A stretch of DNA of 64,000 bases from Pseudomonas putida (GTDB lineage: Bacteria > Pseudomonadota > Gammaproteobacteria > Pseudomonadales > Pseudomonadaceae), in the NCBI RefSeq assembly GCF_001636055.1, contig NZ_CP011789.1, positions 496,001 to 560,000 of the forward strand. The letters run 5' to 3'. The position numbers were made by a program, and so were the translations under genes. The notes below the pieces were generated by a model. That model did no database searches. It saw only the letters and a list, made by a program, of their open reading frames with translations, and had not been told where the DNA came from. Position 1 is the stretch's first letter. Every line of letters begins with the position of its first letter. Shown piece after piece: positions 47,423-57,949 of this stretch.

Positions 47423-48952
47423 ATGGTGAACATGACACAGATAAAAGCGGCCTTGCCGCGAGAGTTGCTGGCTTCGGTCGTGGTGTTCCTGGTGGCCCTG
47501 CCGCTGTGCATGGGCATCGCGATCGCCTCGGGCATGCCGCCCGCCAAAGGGCTGATCACCGGGATCATCGGTGGCATCGTCGTGGGCTTCCTGGCCGGCT
47601 CGCCCCTGCAGGTCAGCGGCCCGGCCGCAGGCCTTGCGGTGTTGGTGTTCGAGCTGGTGCGCCAGCATGGCGTGGCCATGCTCGGGCCGATCCTGCTGCT
47701 GGCAGGCCTGTTGCAGTTGCTGGCCGGGCGGCTGCGCCTGGGCTGCTGGTTTCGCGTCACTGCACCGGCGGTGGTGTACGGCATGCTGGCCGGTATCGGC
47801 GTGCTGATCGTGCTGTCGCAGGTGCATGTCATGTTCGACAGCGCGCCACAGCCCTCGGGGGTCGAGAACCTGCTGGGCTTCCCCGCGACCCTGGCCTCGG
47901 CATTACCGTTTGAAGCCGCCGGCAATGGCTGGCAGGCCGGCGCTTTGGGCCTGGGCACCATTGCGATGATGTGGGGCTGGGAACGCTGGCGCCCGCAGCG
48001 CCTGCGCTTCATCCCCGGTGCCTTGCTGGGCGTGGCGACAATGACCGCGATCAGCATCTGGCTGGCGCTGCCGGTCAACCGTGTGCAGGTGCCTGCAGAC
48101 CTGTCGGAGGCGATTGACTGGATCCGTCCGGACGACCTGCTCAAACTGGCCGATCCAACCTTGCTGGTGGCCGCCTTCGCCCTGGCCTTCATCGCCAGCG
48201 CCGAGACGCTGCTGTCGGCTGCGGCGGTGGATCGCATGCACAACGGCCAGCGTTCGGATTTCGACCGGGAGCTGTCGGCGCAAGGTATCGGCAACATGCT
48301 GTGCGGTGTGCTGGGGGCATTGCCGATGACCGGCGTGATCGTGCGCAGTTCGGCCAACGTTCAGGCCGGTGCAAAGACTCGCGCCTCGGCGATCCTGCAT
48401 GGCCTGTGGTTGCTGGCGTTCGTGGTGGTGCTGAGCAGCGTGCTGCAGCAGATTCCGGTGGCAAGCCTGGCGGGCGTGCTGGTGTACACCGGTATCAAGC
48501 TGGTCGATTTCAAGGCCTTCCGCGGCCTCGGGCGCTATGGCCGGATGCCGATGTTCACCTACGCCGCCACGGCGCTGGCGATCATCTTCACCGACCTGCT
48601 GACCGGGGTGCTGCTGGGCTTTGCCCTGACCTTGCTCAAGCTGGCGTTCAAGGCTGCGCGCCTCAAGATCAACCTGGTCGAGCTGCCGCGCCATGGGCAC
48701 ATGGAGCTGCGCCTGAGCGGTGCGGCCACCTTTCTCAAGGTGCCTGCCCTGACCCAGGTGCTGGAAAGCGTGCCTGCCGGAACGCATCTGCATGTACCGC
48801 TGGCGAACCTGAGCTACATCGACCACTCGGTGCTGGAGCTGCTCGAGGACTGGGGGCGCGCGAGCCGCGCCGCCGGCTCACGTCTGTCCATCGAGCAGCG
48901 CGGGCTCAAGCGGCGCATCGAGGGCCGCTTGCGACGCAGCGTGCAAGTCTGA
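47423..48952 (+). CDS. SulP-family anion (probably bicarbonate) transporter
   Basis: 509 residues: a SulP membrane domain (ELLASVVVFLVALPLCMGIAIASGMPPAKGLITGIIGG) with the typical early signature, and a C-terminal STAS-like part from about residue 410 (MELRLSGAATFLKVPALTQVLESV). It follows a beta-carbonic anhydrase, and BicA-type SulP proteins carry bicarbonate, so that is the likely substrate by context. The start is ATG 47423 with AAGGAG upstream; the frame opened at 47378 is unsupported. Confidence 0.88.
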   Translation: MVNMTQIKAALPRELLASVVVFLVALPLCMGIAIASGMPPAKGLITGIIGGIVVGFLAGSPLQVSGPAAGLAVLVFELVRQHGVAMLGPILLLAGLLQLLAGRLRLGCWFRVTAPAVVYGMLAGIGVLIVLSQVHVMFDSAPQPSGVENLLGFPATLASALPFEAAGNGWQAGALGLGTIAMMWGWERWRPQRLRFIPGALLGVATMTAISIWLALPVNRVQVPADLSEAIDWIRPDDLLKLADPTLLVAAFALAFIASAETLLSAAAVDRMHNGQRSDFDRELSAQGIGNMLCGVLGALPMTGVIVRSSANVQAGAKTRASAILHGLWLLAFVVVLSSVLQQIPVASLAGVLVYTGIKLVDFKAFRGLGRYGRMPMFTYAATALAIIFTDLLTGVLLGFALTLLKLAFKAARLKINLVELPRHGHMELRLSGAATFLKVPALTQVLESVPAGTHLHVPLANLSYIDHSVLELLEDWGRASRAAGSRLSIEQRGLKRRIEGRLRRSVQV

Positions 48953-48971
48953 GGCGTCGTGTGCCCAGGTC

Positions 48972-50549
48972 TCAGGCCGACTTGGGCACCAGCTTGCGGC
49001 AGCCTTCTTTACGGCTGGGGTACTGCTCGCATTTGCGCAGTACCTGCTTTACCTGGTCATCGGCCTGGAGTTGACGATTGGCCAGCAGCTTCTCGGTGAT
49101 GAACAACTCCTCTGAGCCCAGGTTCTGTTCGGCCTTGTCGATCATCCCCAACGCTGCCTGGGGATCGCGGTTGCGCAGGTGATGACCGATGATCAAGTCA
49201 TAGACCATCGGGCTTGCCAGCGACCAGTCCTGGATGCCCTGCAGGTCAGCGAGGGCCGCGCGGCCGTTGCCCTGCGCCGAATGCACGGCGAAAGCCGCAC
49301 GCCGGATGCCTGGCTGGTTACCGACAGGAGACGCCAGCGCACGGCTGACGAAGGCCTCGGCTTCGCGGGTCTTCTTCTGCTCCAGTGCAGCGGTGGCTGC
49401 GTAGGCGTCCCGGTAAGCCTGCAGCGAACGCTGCACCGTCGCCGAATCGCGCACCTGCGGCCAGGTGCGACGGTTTACCCGCGCCTGGGTCTGTTGCTGG
49501 TATTCGCGGTCCAGATACTGGCGCAGCTCTTCGTCTCGCTGGATCGGCGACATGTGCGAGCGGGTCAGGTACTGGCCGGTGGCGTTCAATGCCGTGCCCA
49601 AGCCCTGGTTGAGCAGGGTCTGAAGTTCCTGGGTGGTGCGGTTGAGGTCGAGTTTTTTCAGCGAGTCGGTCATCGCCGTCTGGCGCTCTTGCAGGAAGCT
49701 TGCGAGCAAAGGCTTCTGCTTGCCCTGGAAGTCTTCCAGGCGTTGCAGGCTGACACTCGAGGCCCGCGGCGCGTAGCCGGCGCGGATCATCAGGTCGGCG
49801 CCGAGCAGGTCAGCCTGGTCTTCCTGGGTGCGGCCCCAGGCGGTGCTCCAGACATTGTCCGAGAAGCTGTTGGCCAGCGAGGTGTAGAGCACGGTATTCC
49901 CGATGGCCTTCTGCGTACCCACCGGGTCCTTGCTGAACAGCGCGCCGGTCTGCTTGTTGCGTCCGGTATTCTTTGCCACGGTTGCGATCACCACCGTGGT
50001 GGTGATGTTGGTGAGCAACTGTTTCTGCTCCTGGAACGCTGCGCGACGATCATGATGGCGCAGCAGCACATGGCTCATCTCGTGGCCGAGCATGGCCGCG
50101 ATTTCATCCTCGCTCTCGACGTTGTCGAGCATGCCCAGCGGCACGAACAGGTTGCCGTAGGGGTCGGCCGAGGGGCCGAAGGCGTAGCTGTCGACGATGC
50201 GTACCTGCAGGTTCGGTGCCTGCCCCGGCCAGCCTTTGGCCAGGCGGTTGACGATACCTTGCAGGTAGCTTTCCAGGGCCGGGATGCGCACCAGGTTCTG
50301 CTGGCGGATCTCGTCGGCGGGAATCGCCCGGCCGTCGAAGCTCAAGCGCAGTTGCTGGGTTTTCTGTGGGTCGAGCCGATAATACGAACGCACGTCCTGA
50401 TGATCGACATAACGCCCGTCCAGCCGCGACTGGGTCGAGGGGCCGACCAGGTTCTGCAAGGCGTCGTTGGCCCCGTTGAGCGTGTTGCAGCCGCCGAGCA
50501 TTGCCAGCGACAGGGCGGCAGCGACGCCCTTGAGCTTGCCCGTACTCAT
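48972..50549 (-). CDS. M48-family metalloprotease lipoprotein with C-terminal helical repeats
   Basis: 525 residues. The signal peptide ends in the lipobox LGGC (Cys21). The protease domain carries HEMSH (His156, Glu157, His160), with the downstream third-ligand region AWGRTQEDQADLLGADLM. The C-terminal half is helical and TPR-like, as in BepA/YfgC, which trims outer-membrane assembly intermediates. The start at MSTGKLKG overlaps the stop of the small gene upstream (ATGA), so it is coupled to the CHASE2 trio. The substrate is unknown. Confidence 0.88.
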   Translation of the reverse strand: MSTGKLKGVAAALSLAMLGGCNTLNGANDALQNLVGPSTQSRLDGRYVDHQDVRSYYRLDPQKTQQLRLSFDGRAIPADEIRQQNLVRIPALESYLQGIVNRLAKGWPGQAPNLQVRIVDSYAFGPSADPYGNLFVPLGMLDNVESEDEIAAMLGHEMSHVLLRHHDRRAAFQEQKQLLTNITTTVVIATVAKNTGRNKQTGALFSKDPVGTQKAIGNTVLYTSLANSFSDNVWSTAWGRTQEDQADLLGADLMIRAGYAPRASSVSLQRLEDFQGKQKPLLASFLQERQTAMTDSLKKLDLNRTTQELQTLLNQGLGTALNATGQYLTRSHMSPIQRDEELRQYLDREYQQQTQARVNRRTWPQVRDSATVQRSLQAYRDAYAATAALEQKKTREAEAFVSRALASPVGNQPGIRRAAFAVHSAQGNGRAALADLQGIQDWSLASPMVYDLIIGHHLRNRDPQAALGMIDKAEQNLGSEELFITEKLLANRQLQADDQVKQVLRKCEQYPSRKEGCRKLVPKSA

Positions 50550-50911
50550 TTCTTGCACCCGGCGCCGTAGCCGATGGTCGAGTTGTTCTGGTGGTCGTCG
50601 GAATAGCCGCTTTGCAGGGTCTGGCAGGGGAACTTGACGATGTTCAACGGCGGGTTTACCCGCACCGCCATGGTGTCCATCCAGACGTTACCCTCGGGCA
50701 GTCCTACCTGGATGATGTCCAGCTCCTTGTTGTACTGCAGCACCTTGGGCGCTTTTGGCAGGCTGCTGCTGTCGACCTGGCGCAGCGATTTGCCCTGGTC
50801 GTCCAGCACTGCCACCGACTTGCGCAGCCAGGCTTCGACTACCGGCTCGGGGGTGGCCATCACGCTCTGGCTGACCAGCAGCGACAGCAGCAATAGGGAG
50901 CTCTTGATCAT
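50546..50911 (-). CDS. Small secreted protein of unknown function
   Basis: A 121-residue protein with a clear signal peptide (MIKSSLLLLSLLVSQSVMA). The mature part has SVAVLDDQGKSLRQVD, VGLPEGNVWMDTMAVRV and two cysteines (VKFPCQTL, GAGCKK). I recognise no family for certain; the strand pattern is compatible with a small beta fold (SH3-like). It lies between the CHASE2 membrane protein (33-base gap) and the M48 protease (4-base overlap), so a shared envelope role is likely. Confidence 0.8.
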   Translation of the reverse strand: MIKSSLLLLSLLVSQSVMATPEPVVEAWLRKSVAVLDDQGKSLRQVDSSSLPKAPKVLQYNKELDIIQVGLPEGNVWMDTMAVRVNPPLNIVKFPCQTLQSGYSDDHQNNSTIGYGAGCKK

Positions 50912-50944
50912 CTCTGGGGTCCTTTGATAGAGAAATTCCGGGTG

Positions 50945-52285
50945 TCAGGCCCTGTTGGCGAACAGGGCCTGGATCCTTGCGCTGAACAACGTGAGCGACA
51001 ACAGCAACAGGCCGAGCACGTTGGCCGGCGTGTAGTTGTAGTACCAAAGCCCGCAACTGAGCAGGACGATGGCGGCGAGTACCAAGGCCCAGGCAGCCAG
51101 TGGCCGCAGCCTTGGGCGACGCCGTTGGATGAACAGCGCGCGGGTGAACAGCGGGGCGTCCAGGCTGCCCTTGAGCAGGGTGATGCCGCCCAGCAGGAGC
51201 AGTTCGAGGATATCCAGTACATCGACGGAGCCTGCCGGAATGCCGAGGTCGGCGAGGCTGGGCGTGGCCCGGTAGTAGTTCATGCCCCAGTTGATCAGGT
51301 TGTCCAGGGCCATGGCATGCCAGTAGACGCCGGGAATCTTGCCGTGCAGCGCAGATTGGGTGAGGTCGCCGGTGCCAGCGATCTGCGCGCCGACCAGGAC
51401 CAGCTTCCCGCGCAGCAGTGATTCGAGCAGCTTGCGGTCGTCCGGGTCGGTGACCTCAAGGTCGGTAGGCGACAGCGTCAGGGTGTACGCGCAGGTCGCC
51501 CGTGCCTGTTTGCCCAGCTTCCAGAACACCGCCTGCTTCAGTTGCTCGAACAATCCCGGAATATCGCAGGTGCTGACATCGGCGACCTTTTCCTGCTCGG
51601 GCGAGCGGTACACGCCCCATTGCACGGTCATCGGAGCAAGCTCGGCAGCGCTGGCGGGGTCTGCGGGCAGGTCTGTGCATGCCTGGTGGCGGCAATAGTC
51701 GCGGTAGAGCCGCAGGGCCGGAGTTTCCAGCGTGCCCAAGGGCGTCTTCACGGCGAGCGGGTACTGGTTGCCGAAGTCGCTCCAGCTCACCAGCGCTGGT
51801 GTGCTGACCTCGGCCAGGCGCGGCAGGGTGTTGACCGCGCCTTCGCTTGCCCGCGGCAGGCCGGTATCGGCCAGGTACAGCGGGATATCCTGCTGGCGAT
51901 AGCGTTCGAACACATTGGCCAGCAGCTGGCTTTCCATGCGCGGGGGCTGCCCGGGGATTTCACGCGAGTGGTCGTGGCTGTAGAGCAGGTCGACGAACAC
52001 TGCCGCCGGCTCATAGGCCAGCAGGCGCTTGAACAGCTTGCTCTGCTCGTTGTACGGCAGCGGCCAGTAGGTGTCGTTGCGCAGCAGATAGTCATCGTCG
52101 ATCAAGACCACCACGACCTGTTGCTGGCCCTTGTCGGCGTAGGTAGCTGCCAACAGGCGGTTGAGCCAGCGCGACGAGGCATCGTCGGTCGAGCTGGCGA
52201 TACCGAAGGGGTCGAGCAACGCGATCAGTACGACTGACAGGCCGAACAGCGCCTGGCGCAGGGAAAAAAGGGAGGGCTTCAGCAT
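50945..52285 (-). CDS. CHASE2-domain membrane protein without output domain
   Basis: 446 residues: N-terminal membrane helix (LRQALFGLSVVLIALLDPF), a long extracytoplasmic CHASE2 region (VVVVLIDDDYLLRNDTYWPLPYNEQSKLFKRLL; KLVLVGAQIAGTGD; PGVYWHAMALDNLI), then three C-terminal helices. In most CHASE2 proteins a kinase, cyclase or GGDEF domain follows the helices; here the protein ends after them. It probably works with the secreted protein and M48 protease downstream. The start at MLKPSLFSLRQ has GAGG upstream. Confidence 0.82.
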   Translation of the reverse strand: MLKPSLFSLRQALFGLSVVLIALLDPFGIASSTDDASSRWLNRLLAATYADKGQQQVVVVLIDDDYLLRNDTYWPLPYNEQSKLFKRLLAYEPAAVFVDLLYSHDHSREIPGQPPRMESQLLANVFERYRQQDIPLYLADTGLPRASEGAVNTLPRLAEVSTPALVSWSDFGNQYPLAVKTPLGTLETPALRLYRDYCRHQACTDLPADPASAAELAPMTVQWGVYRSPEQEKVADVSTCDIPGLFEQLKQAVFWKLGKQARATCAYTLTLSPTDLEVTDPDDRKLLESLLRGKLVLVGAQIAGTGDLTQSALHGKIPGVYWHAMALDNLINWGMNYYRATPSLADLGIPAGSVDVLDILELLLLGGITLLKGSLDAPLFTRALFIQRRRPRLRPLAAWALVLAAIVLLSCGLWYYNYTPANVLGLLLLSLTLFSARIQALFANRA

Positions 52286-52358
52286 CCATGCCTCAAACAA
52301 GGGGTTGAGGCATTTTGCCACTATTGGCGATCGATCCGAAAGCGCCCGCAACCATCAA

Positions 52359-52375
52359 GGGGCGCATTGCGCCCC
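52359..52375 (-). terminator. Hairpin after the 52397 gene
   Basis: A perfect 7-bp stem GGGGCGC / GCGCCCC with a 3-base loop in the 111-base gap between two minus-strand genes. It is probably the end of the right-hand transcript, but the T-run is weak. Confidence 0.55.
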
Positions 52376-52396
52376 GTCAATGATCGAATCGTCGTG

Positions 52397-53032
52397 TTAC
52401 AGCGCCAGCTCCACACTCAATTGGCGCGACAGGCACGGCCAGCGCTTCCAGGCTGCGCCGGTCTCGGGGCTGCTGAGGGTGTTGCGATAGGCTTCGACCG
52501 ACTCCACGGCAAAGCTTTCGTCATCGAGCATTTCTTCGACCGAGTGATGCACCACTTCATCCAGCTGGTTGGCGAAGTCCTCGCCGATCAACTGGTGGGC
52601 GATGAGGTTGGCCACGGTGGTGTCCACCGGAATCAGCGGCTGCTGGAAGTGGCGGATATACAGGTCGTTGACCTCCTCGACCAGACGATGGGCCAGATAG
52701 GCTTCATCGAGCAGGCAATCCAGGCCGACGTGTCCCTGCATCACCTCCGGGGGCTGCAGGAAATAGGCTTCGGCGATTTTCAGCACTGGCTTGATCTGCG
52801 ACTCGATGCCGGCCTCGCGGGCGACGGCGTTGGCCGCTTCGAGCAACTCCGGAACCTGGTCGATGTAGGCGCGGACGAAACGCGTCAAGGTACCCTGGGC
52901 GTCCTGCGGGGGCAGTTGAATCGAAGGATGCAGGTGAGGCAGTTGTTGTTCGAGGCGTTGCTTCAGTTGGCCTGTGCGGCTCTCATGTTGATGGGCGTTT
53001 TCGATCTGCTCGCGTACAGCTGCGATGTTCAT
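52397..53032 (-). CDS. Conserved hypothetical protein beside the cox locus (PA0104-like)
   Basis: A 211-residue soluble, helical, acidic protein with no signal peptide (IENAHQHESRTGQLKQRLEQQL; NDLYIRHFQQPLIPVD; ANLIAHQLIGEDFANQLDEVVHH). It is conserved at this place next to coxB in pseudomonads as I recall (PA0104 in P. aeruginosa). The function is unknown. It is transcribed away from coxB, with a 382-base divergent region. Confidence 0.82.
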   Translation of the reverse strand: MNIAAVREQIENAHQHESRTGQLKQRLEQQLPHLHPSIQLPPQDAQGTLTRFVRAYIDQVPELLEAANAVAREAGIESQIKPVLKIAEAYFLQPPEVMQGHVGLDCLLDEAYLAHRLVEEVNDLYIRHFQQPLIPVDTTVANLIAHQLIGEDFANQLDEVVHHSVEEMLDDESFAVESVEAYRNTLSSPETGAAWKRWPCLSRQLSVELAL

Positions 53033-53414
53033 GACAACTCCAGGGACAAGGCGTTACAAACGGAAGACACTAAGTTAGCTCGGCTGCGTAGATTGCTAAG
53101 ACGCATTTGTTATAACAACAAGGCACTTGTTCCGCTGGGTTATATCAATGTGCCACTATTGTGCCCCGAACGCTCTGGAATAATCCTTTCAGCAATTTCA
53201 GCCAGTGCGTGAAGTTGTTTTCACATCACGCGTTGCGTGCCATTGGCCGCTGTCTATACTCCGCTTGAACGTGATTCGTTGATGAGGCCCGACTGCCGTT
53301 TGCAGGGGGCTCGGTCGTCGAAGCCAGGCAGTCTTGACCCCCGTTCCCCCCCTTATGTCGTAGAAAACGTCGTCCACGCCTCCGGGACTACAAGAACGAT
53401 AAGGGGAACCCGCA
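53033..53414. promoter_or_regulatory. Divergent promoter region of the aa3 oxidase operon
   Basis: 382 bases without a gene. A plausible sigma70 promoter for coxB is TTGCGT (53233-53238) and TATACT (53255-53260) with a 16-base spacer, giving a leader of about 150 bases. A perfect 12-base palindrome TTGTTATAACAA lies at 53107-53118 and could be an operator for a dimeric regulator. It is not an ANR-type TTGAT-N4-ATCAA box. Confidence 0.5.
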
Positions 53415-54542
53415 ATGATGCGACATCCACATGTCTGGATGGGCCTCCTGTTGTGGACGGTGTTCGGTCAGGCACACGCTGCCTGGACCGTGAACATGGC
53501 TCCGGGGGCGACGGAAGTCTCCCACGCCGTGTTCGACCTGCACATGACCATCTTCTGGATCTGCGTGGTCATCGGCGTCGTGGTGTTCGGCGCGATGTTC
53601 TGGTCGATGGTCATCCATCGCCGTTCCACCGGGCAGCAGCCTGCGCATTTCCACGAGCACACCTGGGTCGAGATCATGTGGACGGTCGTCCCGTTCCTCA
53701 TCCTCGTCGCCATGGCCATCCCGGCCACCAAGACCCTGATCGACATCTACGACGCCAGCGAGTCGGACATCGATATCCAGGTCACCGGCTACCAGTGGAA
53801 ATGGCACTACAAATACCTGGGCCAGGACGTCGAATTCTTCAGCAACCTCGCCACCCCGTCCGAGCAGATCCGCAACCAGGCGCCCAAGGACGAGCATTAC
53901 CTGCTCGAGGTCGATCAGCCGCTGGTGTTGCCGGTCGGGGCCAAGGTGCGTTTCCTGGTGACCGCCGCCGACGTGATCCATTCCTGGTGGGTGCCGGCCT
54001 TTGCGGTCAAGCGTGATGCCATTCCCGGTTTCGTCAACGAAGCCTGGACGCGCATCGAGAAGCCGGGCATCTACCGCGGCCAGTGCACCGAGCTGTGCGG
54101 CAAGGACCACGGCTTCATGCCCGTGGTGGTCGAGGTGAAGTCCAAGGCCGACTACGACACCTGGCTCGGCGAGCGCAAGGCCGAAGCGGCCAAGCTCAAG
54201 GAGCTGACCAGCAAGGAGTGGACGCTCGAAGAGCTGGTCGAGCGCGGCGACAAGGTCTACCACACCACCTGCGTGGCCTGTCACCAGGCCGAAGGCCAGG
54301 GCTTGCCGCCGATGTTCCCGGCGCTCAAGGGCTCGAAGATCGCCACCGGGCCCAAGGAAGCGCACCTGGGCATCGTCTTCCATGGTAAGCCCGGCACCGC
54401 CATGGCGGCGTTCGGCAAGCAACTGTCGGAGGTCGATATCGCCGCGGTGGTCACCTACGAACGCAACGCCTGGGGCAACAACAAGGGCGACATGGTCACG
54501 CCGAAGGACGTACTGGCGCTCAAGCAGGCGGACGCGCAATGA
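53415..54542 (+). CDS. coxB: Cytochrome c oxidase subunit II (CuA, with fused cytochrome c)
   Basis: 375 residues. The signal peptide (MMRHPHVWMGLLLWTVFGQAHA) is followed by two membrane helices, then the CuA domain with GQCTELCGKDHGFM (two Cys, His, Met) and earlier HSWWVPAF. A C-terminal cytochrome c domain is fused, with CVACH (heme c) near residue 290. It accepts electrons from soluble or membrane cytochrome c and passes them to subunit I. It is first of an aa3-oxidase operon running to 61836. Confidence 0.96.
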   Translation: MMRHPHVWMGLLLWTVFGQAHAAWTVNMAPGATEVSHAVFDLHMTIFWICVVIGVVVFGAMFWSMVIHRRSTGQQPAHFHEHTWVEIMWTVVPFLILVAMAIPATKTLIDIYDASESDIDIQVTGYQWKWHYKYLGQDVEFFSNLATPSEQIRNQAPKDEHYLLEVDQPLVLPVGAKVRFLVTAADVIHSWWVPAFAVKRDAIPGFVNEAWTRIEKPGIYRGQCTELCGKDHGFMPVVVEVKSKADYDTWLGERKAEAAKLKELTSKEWTLEELVERGDKVYHTTCVACHQAEGQGLPPMFPALKGSKIATGPKEAHLGIVFHGKPGTAMAAFGKQLSEVDIAAVVTYERNAWGNNKGDMVTPKDVLALKQADAQ

Positions 54543-54585
54543 ACCGGGTTAGCCGTGGCAATCAGCGGATTGCAGGAGACAGGAC

Positions 54586-56169
<1,584 letters not shown>

Positions 56170-56181
56170 GAGACTGACGCG

Positions 56182-56748
56182 ATGACCGGCCTGTCGCTCA
56201 AACGCCTGGTGCTGCGCCTGTTGATGCTGACGGTGGTGATGTTCGCCTTCGGCTTTGCCCTGGTGCCGATCTACGACGTGATGTGCAAGGCCTTCGGTAT
56301 CAACGGCAAGACGGGCGGGCAGTACGAGGGCAGCCAGGTCAGCGACCCCTCGCGCACGGTGCGGGTGCAGTTCATGTCGACCAACGCGAGCGACATGGTC
56401 TGGGACTTCTACTCCACCGCTGACCAGCTCGAAGTGAATCCGGGTGCGGTGAACCAGATGGTGTTCGTCGCGCACAACCCGACCGACCGGCCGATGAGTG
56501 CGCAGGCCGTTCCTAGCATCACCCCGGCCGAAGCGGCCGCGTATTTCCACAAGACCGAGTGCTTCTGTTTCACCCAGCAGGTGCTGCAGCCCGGCGAGCG
56601 CATCGAGATGCCGGTGCGCTTCATCGTCGACCGCGACCTGCCGGGCAATGTGAAGCACCTGACCCTGGCCTACACCTTGTTCGACATCACTGCGCGTCAC
56701 CCGCCGGTCGCCCATGCCGCGGTACAGGACGTTCAGGGCGCCCGCTGA
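56182..56748 (+). CDS. ctaG: Cytochrome c oxidase assembly protein CtaG/Cox11 (CuB insertion)
   Basis: A 188-residue protein: one N-terminal membrane helix, then a periplasmic domain with the copper-binding TECFCFTQQ (CFCF) motif at about 130-138 that is diagnostic of Cox11/CtaG. It delivers copper to the CuB site of subunit I. It starts 12 bases after coxA, with AGGAGACTG upstream. Confidence 0.96.
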   Translation: MTGLSLKRLVLRLLMLTVVMFAFGFALVPIYDVMCKAFGINGKTGGQYEGSQVSDPSRTVRVQFMSTNASDMVWDFYSTADQLEVNPGAVNQMVFVAHNPTDRPMSAQAVPSITPAEAAAYFHKTECFCFTQQVLQPGERIEMPVRFIVDRDLPGNVKHLTLAYTLFDITARHPPVAHAAVQDVQGAR

Positions 56749-56764
56749 GGGAAGGAGAACAGCA

Positions 56765-57652
56765 ATGGCAAGTCATGAGCACTACTACGTTCCGGCGCAG
56801 AGCAAGTGGCCGATCATCGCCACTATCGGGCTGTTCATCACGGTGTTCGGCCTGGGTACCTGGTTCAACGACCTCAAGGCCGGACATCCGGAATCCCACG
56901 GGCCGCTGATCTTCTTCGTCGGTGCGCTGTTTCTGGCCTACATGTTGTTCGGCTGGTTCGGTGCGGTGGTCAAGGAGAGCCATGCCGGGCTGTATAGCGC
57001 GCAGATGGACCGCTCGTTCCGCTGGGGCATGAGCTGGTTCATCTTCTCGGAGGTGATGTTCTTCATGGCCTTCTTCGGGGCGCTGTTCTATGTGCGGGTG
57101 CTGGCCGGACCCTGGATCGGCGGCGAAGGGGCCAAGGGCGTGACGCACATGCTCTGGCCCAGCTTCGAGTTCGTCTGGCCGCTGCTGCACACGCCCGATC
57201 CGAAGCTGTTCCCGCCGCCCAAGGACATCATCAACCCCTGGCACCTGCCGCTGATCAACACCCTCCTGCTGGTCAGCTCCAGCGTCACCATCACCATCGC
57301 CCATCATGCCCTGCGCAAGGGCCATCGCGGCGCGCTGAAACTGTGGCTGGGGCTGACCATCCTGCTGGGGCTATCGTTCCTGGCGCTGCAGGCCTACGAA
57401 TACTACGAGGCCTACGTGCACCTTGGCCTGACCCTGGGCTCGGGAATCTACGGCGCGACCTTCTTCATGCTCACCGGTTTTCATGGTGCGCACGTCACGC
57501 TCGGCACCTTGATCCTGATCGTGATGTTCGTGCGCGTGCTGCGCGGGCATTTCAACCCGGACAAGCATTTCGGGTTCGAGGCGGCCAGCTGGTACTGGCA
57601 CTTCGTGGATGTGGTGTGGGTGGGGTTGTTCATCTTTGTGTATGTGCTTTAG
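56765..57652 (+). CDS. coxC: Cytochrome c oxidase subunit III
   Basis: 295 residues with seven membrane helices. MASHEHYYVPAQSKWPI start, WGMSWFIFSEVMFFMAFFGALF (helix III with the conserved glutamate), AYEYYEAYVHLGLTLGSGIYGATFFMLTGFHGAHVTLG and the last YWHFVDVVWVGLFIFVYVL helix are all typical. It stabilises subunit I and helps proton uptake. The start is ATG 56765 behind GGAAGGAGA; the longer frame has no support. Confidence 0.96.
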   Translation: MASHEHYYVPAQSKWPIIATIGLFITVFGLGTWFNDLKAGHPESHGPLIFFVGALFLAYMLFGWFGAVVKESHAGLYSAQMDRSFRWGMSWFIFSEVMFFMAFFGALFYVRVLAGPWIGGEGAKGVTHMLWPSFEFVWPLLHTPDPKLFPPPKDIINPWHLPLINTLLLVSSSVTITIAHHALRKGHRGALKLWLGLTILLGLSFLALQAYEYYEAYVHLGLTLGSGIYGATFFMLTGFHGAHVTLGTLILIVMFVRVLRGHFNPDKHFGFEAASWYWHFVDVVWVGLFIFVYVL

Positions 57653-57682
57653 CCGCAAGGTGGACCCTGTGGGTGGGGCAAT

Positions 57683-57886
57683 TCAGAACGGCGCTTGCGA
57701 AACCAGCTGCCCGCTGATGAAACCCCAGGCCACCAGGCCGACGGTCAGGGCGGCCAGGATCACGCGCACGGTCAGGGCCTTGAGCAAGCGGGTCGACTGG
57801 TCATCGTCCTTGACCAGGAACACCAGGCCACTGAACAGGCTGGCGATAGTGGCCAACAGCATCAGGACAATCGCGGCCTTGAGCAT
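57683..57886 (-). CDS. Twin-transmembrane small protein in the cox locus (DUF2909-like)
   Basis: A 67-residue protein with two membrane helices (MLKAAIVLMLLATIASLFSGLVFLV and VRVILAALTVGLVAWGFIS) linked by a polar DDDQSTRLLKAL turn. It fits the DUF2909 twin-TM family seen beside SURF1 in Pseudomonas cox clusters. It is the only minus-strand gene inside the oxidase operon. A 369-residue frame overlapping it is a shadow of SURF1. The function is unknown. Confidence 0.8.
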   Translation of the reverse strand: MLKAAIVLMLLATIASLFSGLVFLVKDDDQSTRLLKALTVRVILAALTVGLVAWGFISGQLVSQAPF

Positions 57887-57949
57887 GGCGAAACTCCGGG
57901 GGGATGCAGTGATGTGGACAAGTATAGCGATCGACAGGGCGAGGCCGCG

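Noticed and set aside
53033..53414. ANR/FNR box upstream of coxB
   Set aside because: I looked for TTGAT-N4-ATCAA and found only the unrelated palindrome TTGTTATAACAA.
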